A stretch of 64,000 bases of DNA from Candidatus Bacteroides merdavium (lineage in GTDB: Bacteria; Bacteroidota; Bacteroidia; Bacteroidales; Bacteroidaceae), in contig DXAV01000034.1 of assembly GCA_019116805.1 (NCBI GenBank), positions 1 to 64,000 on the forward strand, read 5' to 3'. This document shows positions 26,137 through 34,280 of the stretch, piece after piece (positions within the stretch are counted from its first letter, which is position 1; each line of letters starts with the position of its first letter). The notes under the pieces are model-generated. The model did not search any database. It was not told the origin of the DNA and saw nothing but the letters and a program-made list of their open reading frames with translations. The position numbers and the translations under genes were made by a program.

Positions 26137-26178
26137 AAAAGCTCCCGGCTCTCCTCCATGAAGAAGCCGGGAGCTTTT
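26137..26178 (+). terminator. asd: Intrinsic terminator of asd
   Basis: AAAAGCTCCCGGCT (26137-26150) pairs perfectly with AGCCGGGAGCTTTT (26165-26178), a 14-bp stem with a 14-base loop, followed by GATTTTC. Confidence 0.85.
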
Positions 26179-26219
26179 GATTTTCATCGGAAGGGATTCA
26201 CAAAGAATCTTGAAAAATA

Positions 26220-26250
26220 TTTGTTATATCTAAAAAAAAACATATATTTG
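26220..26250 (+). promoter_or_regulatory. Canonical promoter of the first BadF-type kinase
   Basis: TTTG (26220-26223), exactly 19 bp, then TATATTTG (26243-26250): a full consensus match, 26 bp before the start codon. Confidence 0.75.
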
Positions 26251-26276
26251 TACACAACTCCAAAATAGCATATACC

Positions 26277-27128
26277 ATGAAATTAATAGCAGAAAGCGGT
26301 TCCACACGTACCGAATGGGCCTTGGTCGAAGGCAGCACCTTGATACAAAGAGCTTTTACAGAAGGACTGAACCCGTTTTTCCAAACACGCCGCGAAATCA
26401 GCCGAAGTGTGCGTTTGGGATTGCCCGAGCTATTTTTCAAGAAAAAGCTGGAGCAGGTGTACTTCTATGGCGCCGGCTGTACCTCTTATGAAAAGAAAAA
26501 CATCCTGGGAGCATCACTTGTCGCCCAATTCAAGACCCCCATCCAGGTAGAAAGTGACCTGCTGGCTGCCGCCCGAGGCCTCTTCAAGTGCGAAGCAGGT
26601 ATAGCATGCATATTGGGTACGGGATCGAACTCATGCTTCTACGATGGCAAAATCATCGTCAAAAACGTCAAGGCAGGAGGCTATATATTAGGAGATGAAG
26701 GCAGTGGAGCAACTATGGGTAAAGCATTTTTATCCGATCTGCTAAAAGGCCTGGCTCCCTCAACGATTGCCAATGACTTCTATGATAAATTCCGTATCAA
26801 CAACAACGAGGTAATGGAGTCCGTGTACAACCGCCCCTTCCCCAACCGTTTTCTCTCTACCGTATCTTACTTTTTGGCAGACCACACAAACGACGAATAC
26901 GTTCATGCACTTATTACAACCAATCTACAATCATTCTTTAAACGATGTATATGCCAATATGACTACCAAAACTATCCAATACGTTTTGTTGGATCGGTCG
27001 CTAATTTATATTCCGATATTTTACAAAACATCGCCACTGAATTTGGAGCAACCGTAGATATAATTGCCGAATCATCAATGAATGGATTAATAGAATTTCA
27101 TGCATTGAATCTCACAGAAGAACCATAA
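26277..27128 (+). CDS. BadF/BadG-type sugar kinase paralogue (MurK-like, altered phosphate-1 motif)
   Basis: A 283-aa ASKHA-fold kinase of the BadF/BadG/BcrA/BcrD family. It is clearly paralogous along its whole length to the MurK-like protein at 51538. Shared blocks include NPFFQ, YFYGAGC, ACI(L/M)GTGSNSC, GDEGSGA and the C-terminal adenosine-binding region (IRFVGSVA). It differs in the phosphate-1 motif, which reads AESGSTRTEW where the paralogue has ADSGSTKTDW, so the expected metal-coordinating Asp is Glu. The composition becomes AT-rich towards its 3' end, like the SusC/SusD genes that follow. It probably phosphorylates an amino sugar, or may have become a sensor. Activity is uncertain. 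Confidence 0.78.
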   Translation: MKLIAESGSTRTEWALVEGSTLIQRAFTEGLNPFFQTRREISRSVRLGLPELFFKKKLEQVYFYGAGCTSYEKKNILGASLVAQFKTPIQVESDLLAAARGLFKCEAGIACILGTGSNSCFYDGKIIVKNVKAGGYILGDEGSGATMGKAFLSDLLKGLAPSTIANDFYDKFRINNNEVMESVYNRPFPNRFLSTVSYFLADHTNDEYVHALITTNLQSFFKRCICQYDYQNYPIRFVGSVANLYSDILQNIATEFGATVDIIAESSMNGLIEFHALNLTEEP

Positions 27129-27575
27129 TTTCACATTTGCAACAGATTTTACACTTTCGAAACATCCTTTTAGCCAGCATAGAGGCAACAACCATTCCAT
27201 CATGCTCGGACTTTAATTTCTATATCCACTATTTTAAATTTCAGAAACACTATTTCAGACACAAGCACAGATACAGCGGCACCCAAAATTGTTAACACAT
27301 GCAAATAATAAAGTATAAATCATAAACGCCTAGGTGCATCCGTTGTATTATTAAAATAAAGAATTATCTTTGTTACAAAGAATTAAGGAAACATATTATC
27401 CTTATCCTTAATATACAGAAAGAACGTATTCTATTCTTATATACATATGAGAAGCATCAAAAACTAAAAAAATAAACGAAATAACATAATAACTCATTCA
27501 ATCAATTCAGTTTATATAACATTAGCAAACAAAACCCTTTGTTTTTCACAATAAAATAATTAAAATTCATAACCT
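27129..27575 (+). other. Long AT-rich leader region before susC
   Basis: About 447 bp without a gene. The only clear signal is the promoter at 27343-27372, which implies an untranslated leader of nearly 200 nt. I see no terminator hairpin after the kinase and no recognisable riboswitch. Confidence 0.5.
27343..27372 (+). promoter_or_regulatory. Promoter of the first susC-susD pair
   Basis: TTG (27343-27345), exactly 19 bp, then TATCTTTG (27365-27372): a near-consensus Bacteroidetes promoter about 200 bp before the susC start. Confidence 0.65.
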
Positions 27576-30500
27576 ATGAAAGAAAACCGAAGAAAGAACA
27601 AGAGAGGACTTCCCAACAGCAGGCTACTTATAGCTGCAGTAATTACAGCCTCATTCCTAGGCAGTGGAAATGCCTTGGCAGAACAAAAATTTTCCGCCAA
27701 CCCACATGAAGTAGCGGAACAAATGCAAACACAAGTAGTCCAAGTAACGGTCGTAGATTCTCACGGAGAGCCTGTTATCGGAGCCAACGTCATCGAAAAA
27801 GGAACGACCAATGGCAGCATCACAGACCTTGATGGTAAAGTACAACTCACAGTAAAGAACAATGCCATCCTGCAAGTATCGTTTGTGGGCTACAAAATGC
27901 AAGAAGTCAAAGCTGCTCCCACACTGAAAGTTGTGTTGAAGGAAGACACAGAATTGCTTGACGAAGTAGTCGTAGTAGGCTATGGCTCACAAAAGAAAGC
28001 CAACCTCACAGGTGCAGTAGCCAATGTTGATGTAAACGAAGCAATTGCAAGCCGCCCGATTACCGATGTGGCCAAAGCGTTGCAAGGTGTAAGCCCCGGT
28101 TTGACCATCACCAACAATCAAGGTGGTGTAGGTACGGAATCAAACATCAAACTTCGTGGCTCGTACGGTTCAATTAATGCAACCAGCGGTACAACTCCGT
28201 TGATTCTGGTGGACAACGTAGAGGTTCCCAGCCTCAACCTGGTAAATCCTGACGACATTGAAAGCATTTCCGTTTTGAAAGATGCTGCATCGGCCTCCAT
28301 TTACGGAACACGCGCTGCATGGGGTGTAATCCTTATCACAACCAAGCAAGGTAAGGCCAATGAAAAGGTACAAGTGTCTTACTCAAATAACTTCGCATGG
28401 CAGACACCTACCATTTTACCCGAACTTTCATCCACCGTTGACAACGCGACTTATATCATGGAAGTGCTCGAGCGCCAAGGAAAAACTTCTGGTAGCAGCG
28501 TTGGCTTTTCAGTAGATCGCGACTATATCGGCAGGCTGCAAGAATGGGAAAACAATTACGGCCATATGTCACAGGAAGAATTGGGAGAAATCCAATTGGG
28601 ACGCGACGTTGAGATACTCAATGGAAAGACCTACTGGTATCGCCCCTTTGACGCAGTAGAGGAATTCACAAAAAAATGGACTCCGCAGCAAAATCATAAT
28701 TTATCAGTAACTGGCGGTACGGATAAAACCACATTCAACATCTCACTGGGCTACATGAAACAAGAAGGTGTCATGAAGTTCAATACAGATGAATATGACC
28801 GCTATACACTGAACAGCAACATTACAACAAAGATCCGTGACTGGTGGAAAGTCCGTACAAATGTTCTTTTCACCCGTTCAATAAACTCACAACCCTATCG
28901 CTATACCTCAGGTTATACAGACGTATGGTATTACCTGCTCCGTTGGCCTCGTTGGTATCCGTATGGGCAATACCAAGGTGAAGATATACGTTCGGCTGTA
29001 ACAGAGATCAAACAAGCCAATCGGGAATCTCTGACAAACAATTATGTACGTGCCAACTTGGGAACAACCCTGACACCAATAAAAGGTCTGGATATCAATT
29101 TTGACTATACTTTCTCTCTGTATAATCAAAGCCAGCACCGTGCTGGAGGCATTGTAAAAGCATGGGATATGTTCAATGCTGACCCGCTCCATACATTCAA
29201 CAACGATGTCTATGGATCTTCACACAACAAGGTCGTACGCACCAGCCAATATACAATGAGCAACGTATTCAAGGCTTATGCAACCTACAATTTCAAGTTG
29301 CAGGATAAACATAATTTCAAAGCGATGGTTGGTTTTGACGCCGAAACCCGTGAAAAATTGGGACATTATTCTGAAGGACGTGGTATGATTTCTACAACTT
29401 TACCTGAAATTAATCTGACAACCGGCGACGAATATGCACGCACCAACGGAAGTTCCTATAATTATCATAATGATTTTGCCGCTGCCGGTTTCTTCGGCCG
29501 TATCAATTATGACTACATGGGTAAATACTTGCTGGAATTGAATGCCCGTTACGATGGTTCGTCTATGTTCCCAAGCGGCAAGAAATTTGCATTCTTCCCA
29601 TCCATGTCAATGGGTTGGAGAATCTCCGAAGAAGCTTTCTTGAACTGGGCCAAACCGACATTGAGCGACATGAAAGTGCGTGGTTCTTGGGGTAGCATCG
29701 GTAACCAGGATGTAGCTGCCAACTCCTTCATTTCAACCATGTCGTCCGGCAACTCAGGATGGGTAATCAACAAAATCAACCAACTCCGCCTGAGTGCTCC
29801 TACCGTAGTGTCGGCAGCGCTGACATGGGAACGTGTCACCACTCTCGACCTTGGCGTTGATGCCCGCTTCTTCGACGGACAATTTGGAATTATTTTTGAC
29901 TGGTACAAGCGTATCACTTCAGACATGCACACGGCAGGTGCAACGTTACCAGCCACATTCGGTGCTACCTCACCCAAAATCAACTACGGAGAATTGACTG
30001 CCAATGGCTGGGAATTGGCATTGGATTATAACCACAGATTCTCAAACGGATTGGGATTGAATTTAAGAGGAAGCCTCTCGCACGTAACCGAGAAAATTAC
30101 TAAATGGAGCGAAAACGACCGAATCGTTACAGGAAACTATGAAGGAAAGGTTTTGGGTGAAATCTGGGGTTACGAAACGGAAGGCATCTTCCAAAGCGAA
30201 GAAGAAGTTAAATCACATGCCGACCAATCACTCTTTGAAACTGGTACATTCAAATTCGGCGTAGGTGATATCAAATACAAAGATTTAAATGGAGATGGTG
30301 TCATCAATTATGGAGATCCAAACGACAAAGAACATGGAACAAATACCGTAGAGAACCACGGCGACCTTAAAGTAATAGGTAACTCATTGCCCAACTTTGA
30401 ATATGGGTTCAATATCGGTTTGGATTACAAAGGATTTGATTTCAGTACATATTTCCAAGGGGTTGGTAAACGCGATTACTGGGCATACGGAAACGTAGCT

Positions 30501-30893
30501 ATTCCGTCGGGTATGTCAAGCTTAGATGCTATCTTCACACACCAATTGGACTATTGGACAGAGGACAACAGAGACGCTTTCTATCCACGCCCTGCAGACC
30601 ACAGCTGGGTAAGCGACGGACAAAATTTCAAGAAACAAACTCGTTTCCTGTCAGACATGTCATACTTACGTTGCAAGAACATTACAGTTGGCTATACATT
30701 ACCGGCCAATCTGTTGAAGAAAATCCAGTTCCAAAAGTTGCGTGTATATTTCAGTGCTGAAAATGTATTTGAATTTGACAACATGCACTTACCTGTTGAC
30801 CCGGAAACAACCTCATACAAGGGTGCTTGGGCCTTCGGTAGAAGTTATCCGTACATGAGAACCATTTCATTCGGCATACAAGCCGTTTATTAA
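27576..30893 (+). CDS. SusC/RagA-family TonB-linked outer membrane receptor
   Basis: A 1105-aa TonB-dependent transporter that would import oligomers across the outer membrane with its SusD partner. After a signal peptide (about 1-36) comes a carboxypeptidase-regulatory-like domain (VVDSHGEPVIGANV, about 60-73). The plug follows, with the SusC signature DEVVVVGYGSQKKANLTGAV (about 129-148) and SVLKDAASASIYGTRAAWGVILITTK, then a large 22-strand barrel ending in an aromatic-rich C-terminus (SFGIQAVY). It pairs with SusD 22 bp downstream. Its place between a MurNAc-type kinase and NamZ suggests peptidoglycan fragments as cargo (inference). No anti-sigma or HTCS regulator is adjacent. Confidence 0.92.
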   Translation: MKENRRKNKRGLPNSRLLIAAVITASFLGSGNALAEQKFSANPHEVAEQMQTQVVQVTVVDSHGEPVIGANVIEKGTTNGSITDLDGKVQLTVKNNAILQVSFVGYKMQEVKAAPTLKVVLKEDTELLDEVVVVGYGSQKKANLTGAVANVDVNEAIASRPITDVAKALQGVSPGLTITNNQGGVGTESNIKLRGSYGSINATSGTTPLILVDNVEVPSLNLVNPDDIESISVLKDAASASIYGTRAAWGVILITTKQGKANEKVQVSYSNNFAWQTPTILPELSSTVDNATYIMEVLERQGKTSGSSVGFSVDRDYIGRLQEWENNYGHMSQEELGEIQLGRDVEILNGKTYWYRPFDAVEEFTKKWTPQQNHNLSVTGGTDKTTFNISLGYMKQEGVMKFNTDEYDRYTLNSNITTKIRDWWKVRTNVLFTRSINSQPYRYTSGYTDVWYYLLRWPRWYPYGQYQGEDIRSAVTEIKQANRESLTNNYVRANLGTTLTPIKGLDINFDYTFSLYNQSQHRAGGIVKAWDMFNADPLHTFNNDVYGSSHNKVVRTSQYTMSNVFKAYATYNFKLQDKHNFKAMVGFDAETREKLGHYSEGRGMISTTLPEINLTTGDEYARTNGSSYNYHNDFAAAGFFGRINYDYMGKYLLELNARYDGSSMFPSGKKFAFFPSMSMGWRISEEAFLNWAKPTLSDMKVRGSWGSIGNQDVAANSFISTMSSGNSGWVINKINQLRLSAPTVVSAALTWERVTTLDLGVDARFFDGQFGIIFDWYKRITSDMHTAGATLPATFGATSPKINYGELTANGWELALDYNHRFSNGLGLNLRGSLSHVTEKITKWSENDRIVTGNYEGKVLGEIWGYETEGIFQSEEEVKSHADQSLFETGTFKFGVGDIKYKDLNGDGVINYGDPNDKEHGTNTVENHGDLKVIGNSLPNFEYGFNIGLDYKGFDFSTYFQGVGKRDYWAYGNVAIPSGMSSLDAIFTHQLDYWTEDNRDAFYPRPADHSWVSDGQNFKKQTRFLSDMSYLRCKNITVGYTLPANLLKKIQFQKLRVYFSAENVFEFDNMHLPVDPETTSYKGAWAFGRSYPYMRTISFGIQAVY

Positions 30894-30915
30894 AAGCAAC
30901 CAAATAATCAAAGTT

Positions 30916-32700
30916 ATGAAAACCAAAATATTAAGCATATTAATAGCCGTAATGGCTTTCAGTTCTTGCGAGGACTTCTTGACACGTCCTCCTATGGACA
31001 CCGTAACCGACACTCCAGAATTCTGGAACAACGAAGACAATTATCGTACCATGATATGGGCATTCTACGATATCTATTTCGACGGATACAAATCGGGGTG
31101 GACCCGTAGCAATTGGTTTGCAGAAACCAATATCGCAGACTGGGTTGACGACAACGCACAAAAATCACCAACCCCATTCACCAAAGTTGCTCCGACGTCC
31201 GGCGGAGGTTGGGATTTCACTTACGTACGTCGGTACAACCAATTGATCGACAGGTTAAACACCTGTACCCTGAGCGACGAAGCCAAAAACCATTGGTTAG
31301 GCGTAGTACGTTTCTTCCGCGGTATGGAATATGCCCAGTTAGTACAAGACTTCGGCGATGTACCTTGGTTTGAAACAGTCCTGGAGAATACCGATGAGGA
31401 AAACCTGTACAAAGCACGTACTCCACGCAAAGAGGTCATGGAAAAAGTAAAGGAAGATTTAAATTTTGCCTGCAAAAACATTCGCATATCTGATGGAGTA
31501 GCCGGTCTTACAGTGAACAGAGCTGTTGCACTTGCATTCACATCCAGATTGATGCTATTCGAAGGTACGTGGCAGAAATATCGCGAGAAAGACAATGAAA
31601 CCGCCAAAATATACCTGCAAGCAGCTAAAGATGCAGCAGCAGAATTAATGGGTATGGGTTATAGTCTTTGCGACGATTTCAAGTCTTTAACGACTTCAGT
31701 AAGTCTGGCAGGAAATCCTGAAATCATCATTTATCGCGAATATGAGGAAGGCGTTTTGATGCATAGTCTTATGTCTTTCCAGAATACAGAGGTTGAAGGT
31801 AGTTCCCCATCACGTTCATTGGTAGAAAGCTACTTATCTGCAAACGGACTGCCCATTCATCAACCAGAGAATGACATGTACAAGGGTGATCAATGGTTCT
31901 TTGACGAATTTGCAGACCGCGACCCACGCTTGTATGCCAATATCGATAAAGAAGGACTGCGCATCGAAGGCACACAACCGGTTTATGCTGTTTCCGGATA
32001 TTTTGCACACATTTTTGTAAATCCTGACTTGAAAACTGTAGCAGGCGGTATAAGCAATACCAACATCACCGATGCTCCCATCATGAAGCTGAACGAGGTA
32101 CTGATGAACTACATTGAGGCAGCAGCCGAATTGGCAGACCTGGGAGCCTACACCTTAACTCAGGATGATTTGGACAAGACTATTAACGTACTCCGTAGAC
32201 GCCCCAGCACATCTATGCCTACAGTTACCTTGAACGGCAATAGCTTGGCGGTAAATGGAGTAACAATTAATGACCCCGACAGAGATATGGGCACCTTGAT
32301 AAGCGACGATTACGAAGTATCACCCATTATTTGGGAAGTTCGTCGTGAACGCCGTGTGGAATTACCCTATCAGGGAATCCGTTTCAACGATCTTCGCAGA
32401 TGGAGCAAACTGCATTATGCTGACATGAAAATCAATCCGAAACTGAATCTCGGCGCCTGGCTGGACAAAGACCGTTACATTGCATGGTACAATGAGACAA
32501 ACGGCACAGATTTAACGATTGATGTTTTAAATGGCATCCAATTGGATCGTGCAGGTAACGCCGGATACATAAAACCTGCAGTAGAAGAATCACTGCTCAG
32601 AACATATGCAGAAAAAGATTACCTCTATCCGATTCCAACAAATGAAATTGCGTTATATACCGACCATGGCTACACTTTAACACAAAATCCTGGCTGGTAA
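30916..32700 (+). CDS. SusD/RagB-family nutrient-binding lipoprotein
   Basis: A 594-aa surface lipoprotein that caps the SusC barrel and binds the glycan. The signal peptide ends in the lipobox FSSC (Cys about residue 18), followed by CEDFLTRPP, typical of SusD N-termini. Helical tetratricopeptide-like repeats make up the N-terminal half. The C-terminal RagB/SusD domain has EVRRERRVELPYQGIRFNDLRRW, a widespread SusD signature, and ends in DYLYPIPTNEI. It follows susC by 22 bp and ends in an intrinsic terminator. Confidence 0.92.
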   Translation: MKTKILSILIAVMAFSSCEDFLTRPPMDTVTDTPEFWNNEDNYRTMIWAFYDIYFDGYKSGWTRSNWFAETNIADWVDDNAQKSPTPFTKVAPTSGGGWDFTYVRRYNQLIDRLNTCTLSDEAKNHWLGVVRFFRGMEYAQLVQDFGDVPWFETVLENTDEENLYKARTPRKEVMEKVKEDLNFACKNIRISDGVAGLTVNRAVALAFTSRLMLFEGTWQKYREKDNETAKIYLQAAKDAAAELMGMGYSLCDDFKSLTTSVSLAGNPEIIIYREYEEGVLMHSLMSFQNTEVEGSSPSRSLVESYLSANGLPIHQPENDMYKGDQWFFDEFADRDPRLYANIDKEGLRIEGTQPVYAVSGYFAHIFVNPDLKTVAGGISNTNITDAPIMKLNEVLMNYIEAAAELADLGAYTLTQDDLDKTINVLRRRPSTSMPTVTLNGNSLAVNGVTINDPDRDMGTLISDDYEVSPIIWEVRRERRVELPYQGIRFNDLRRWSKLHYADMKINPKLNLGAWLDKDRYIAWYNETNGTDLTIDVLNGIQLDRAGNAGYIKPAVEESLLRTYAEKDYLYPIPTNEIALYTDHGYTLTQNPGW

Positions 32701-32730
32701 CAAAACAACCCTTATAAATGGGCAAATTAA

Positions 32731-32760
32731 CAAGAGGGCGTATTTTGATACGCCCTCTTG
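32731..32760 (+). terminator. Intrinsic terminator after the first susD
   Basis: CAAGAGGGCGTAT (32731-32743) pairs perfectly with ATACGCCCTCTTG (32748-32760) around the tetraloop TTTG and is followed by TCTTT. The rest of the 320-bp gap to the next gene is AT-rich and holds the next promoter. Confidence 0.9.
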
Positions 32761-32982
32761 TCTTTAAGAGCAACCTATTTATGTAATATAAAGTTAAATA
32801 GCGTACCCCTTCCTCTACAATATTAATAAAAAAGAATTTATTACCGACATCTTCCGCAGAGAAGTAATTTGATAAAAGCTAATATTTTATCACAAGCATC
32901 CCACTTAATTCTGTTGTATGTGAATTATACATTATAATCGTAAATATAACTAAATAAATGTTCTTGATATTAAAAACTGTAT

Positions 32983-32990
32983 TATCTTTG
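32983..32990 (+). promoter_or_regulatory. -7 box for the first namZ-like gene
   Basis: TATCTTTG, an exact TAnnTTTG match 30 bp before the start codon. A TTG lies 16 bp upstream (32964-32966), slightly closer than usual. Confidence 0.5.
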
Positions 32991-33020
32991 TATTATCATT
33001 AATTCCTTAACAGCTATATT

Positions 33021-34187
33021 ATGAAGAAGATTTTGTTATTACTATTTGCTTTATGCAGCAGCTTATGGTTGGAAGCTCAAAAAACAAACGTCATCATGGG
33101 TGACGAGCAAACCTCCGAATATTTCCCCATCCTGAAAGGGAAACGAATTGCTATCTTCTCCAACCACACAGGGATGATCGGCGACAAGCATCTACTAGAC
33201 ATACTGCTGGAAAACAAGTTCAACGTAGTGGCCATCTTTTCGCCCGAGCATGGTTTCCGAGGCAATGCAGATGCAGGCGAGCATGTATCAAGTTCCGTAG
33301 ATTCGAAGACGGGAGTACCTATCCTGTCGCTTTACGACGGCAAGCTAGGTAAGCCAAGCGAACAATCCATGCGCAAATTCGACATCCTCATCGTTGACAT
33401 CCAAGACGTAGGCCTACGCTACTACACCTATTACGCCTCCATGTGCCGCCTGATGGACGCCTGTGCCGAATACGGCAAGAAGATGCTTATTCTCGACCGT
33501 CCCAACCCCAACGGACATTATGTGGACGGACCGATACTCGACATGAAGCATAAGTCGGGCGTGGGCTGGCTGCCCATCCCCATTGTGCACGGCATGACGC
33601 TGGGCGAACTGGCTCTGATGGTCAACGGCGAACGTTGGCTCCCTGCCTCCCGCGTGTGTGACGTAACCGTCATCCCCTGCAAGAACTACACGCATCAGAC
33701 GATGTACCAGCTTCCCATTCCCCCATCGCCCAATCTTCCGAACATGAAATCAATCTATCTGTATCCTTCGACCTGCTACTTCGAGGCGACACCTGTCAGC
33801 TTGGGACGAGGAACAGACAAACCTTTCCAAGTGTATGGACATCCCAATATGAAGGGATACGATTTCAGCTTTACACCACGAAGCGTGCCTGGCGCCAAGA
33901 ACCCACCCCAGCTCAACAAGTTGTGCTACGGAGTGGACCTGAGCGGTATGAGCGATGAAGAGATCTGGAAACGGGGCGTGGATCTGACATACGTCATTGA
34001 TGCCTACCGCAACCTGAATTTGGACGACCATTTCTTCCGTTCTTTCTTCGAAAAACTGGTAGGTGTGGATTACGTACGCAAAATGATTGAAGACGGAAAA
34101 AGCGCCGAAGAAATTAAGGCCATGTGGCAAGACGACGTGAAGAGATTCAAGGAGCAGCGCAAGCCTTATTTACTCTACGAAGAATAA
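33021..34187 (+). CDS. namZ: Exo-beta-N-acetylmuramidase, NamZ/DUF1343 family (copy 1)
   Basis: A secreted 388-aa protein (signal peptide about 1-19, ending LEAQ) of the DUF1343 family. The family is now known as exo-acting N-acetylmuramidases (NamZ, CAZy GH171) that release MurNAc from the non-reducing ends of peptidoglycan fragments. Conserved blocks are GKRIAIFSNHTG (about 40-51), SPEHGFRG with the invariant Glu and His (about 74-81), DIQDVGLRYYTY (about 116-127) and LDRPNPNG. A second copy lies at 46071. In Tannerella forsythia two NamZ paralogues with different substrate preferences have been described. The SSS symporter follows after 93 bp, separated by 22-bp array F. Confidence 0.88.
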   Translation: MKKILLLLFALCSSLWLEAQKTNVIMGDEQTSEYFPILKGKRIAIFSNHTGMIGDKHLLDILLENKFNVVAIFSPEHGFRGNADAGEHVSSSVDSKTGVPILSLYDGKLGKPSEQSMRKFDILIVDIQDVGLRYYTYYASMCRLMDACAEYGKKMLILDRPNPNGHYVDGPILDMKHKSGVGWLPIPIVHGMTLGELALMVNGERWLPASRVCDVTVIPCKNYTHQTMYQLPIPPSPNLPNMKSIYLYPSTCYFEATPVSLGRGTDKPFQVYGHPNMKGYDFSFTPRSVPGAKNPPQLNKLCYGVDLSGMSDEEIWKRGVDLTYVIDAYRNLNLDDHFFRSFFEKLVGVDYVRKMIEDGKSAEEIKAMWQDDVKRFKEQRKPYLLYEE

Positions 34188-34195
34188 CCGAAAAG

Positions 34196-34252
34196 AAAAC
34201 ATTGTTTTTTCAACCCTAAAGCATTGTTTTCCGACCAAGAAAGCAATGCTCT
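34196..34252. repeat. 22-bp-pitch palindrome array F
   Basis: Cores AAAACATTGTTTT (34196), AAAGCATTGTTTT (34218) and AAAGCAATGCTCT (34240) start exactly 22 bp apart, in the 93-bp gap between namZ copy 1 and the SSS symporter. This is the only array inside a probable operon. The AAAGC/GTTTT arms would pair in RNA through a G-U wobble. Confidence 0.8.
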
Positions 34253-34280
34253 TCAAGAAAGGAATAAAAAAGATATTGAT

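Noticed and set aside
25198..26187. 329-codon minus-strand frame over asd
   Set aside because: Shadow of asd, which carries all family motifs; the frame also runs through the asd terminator.
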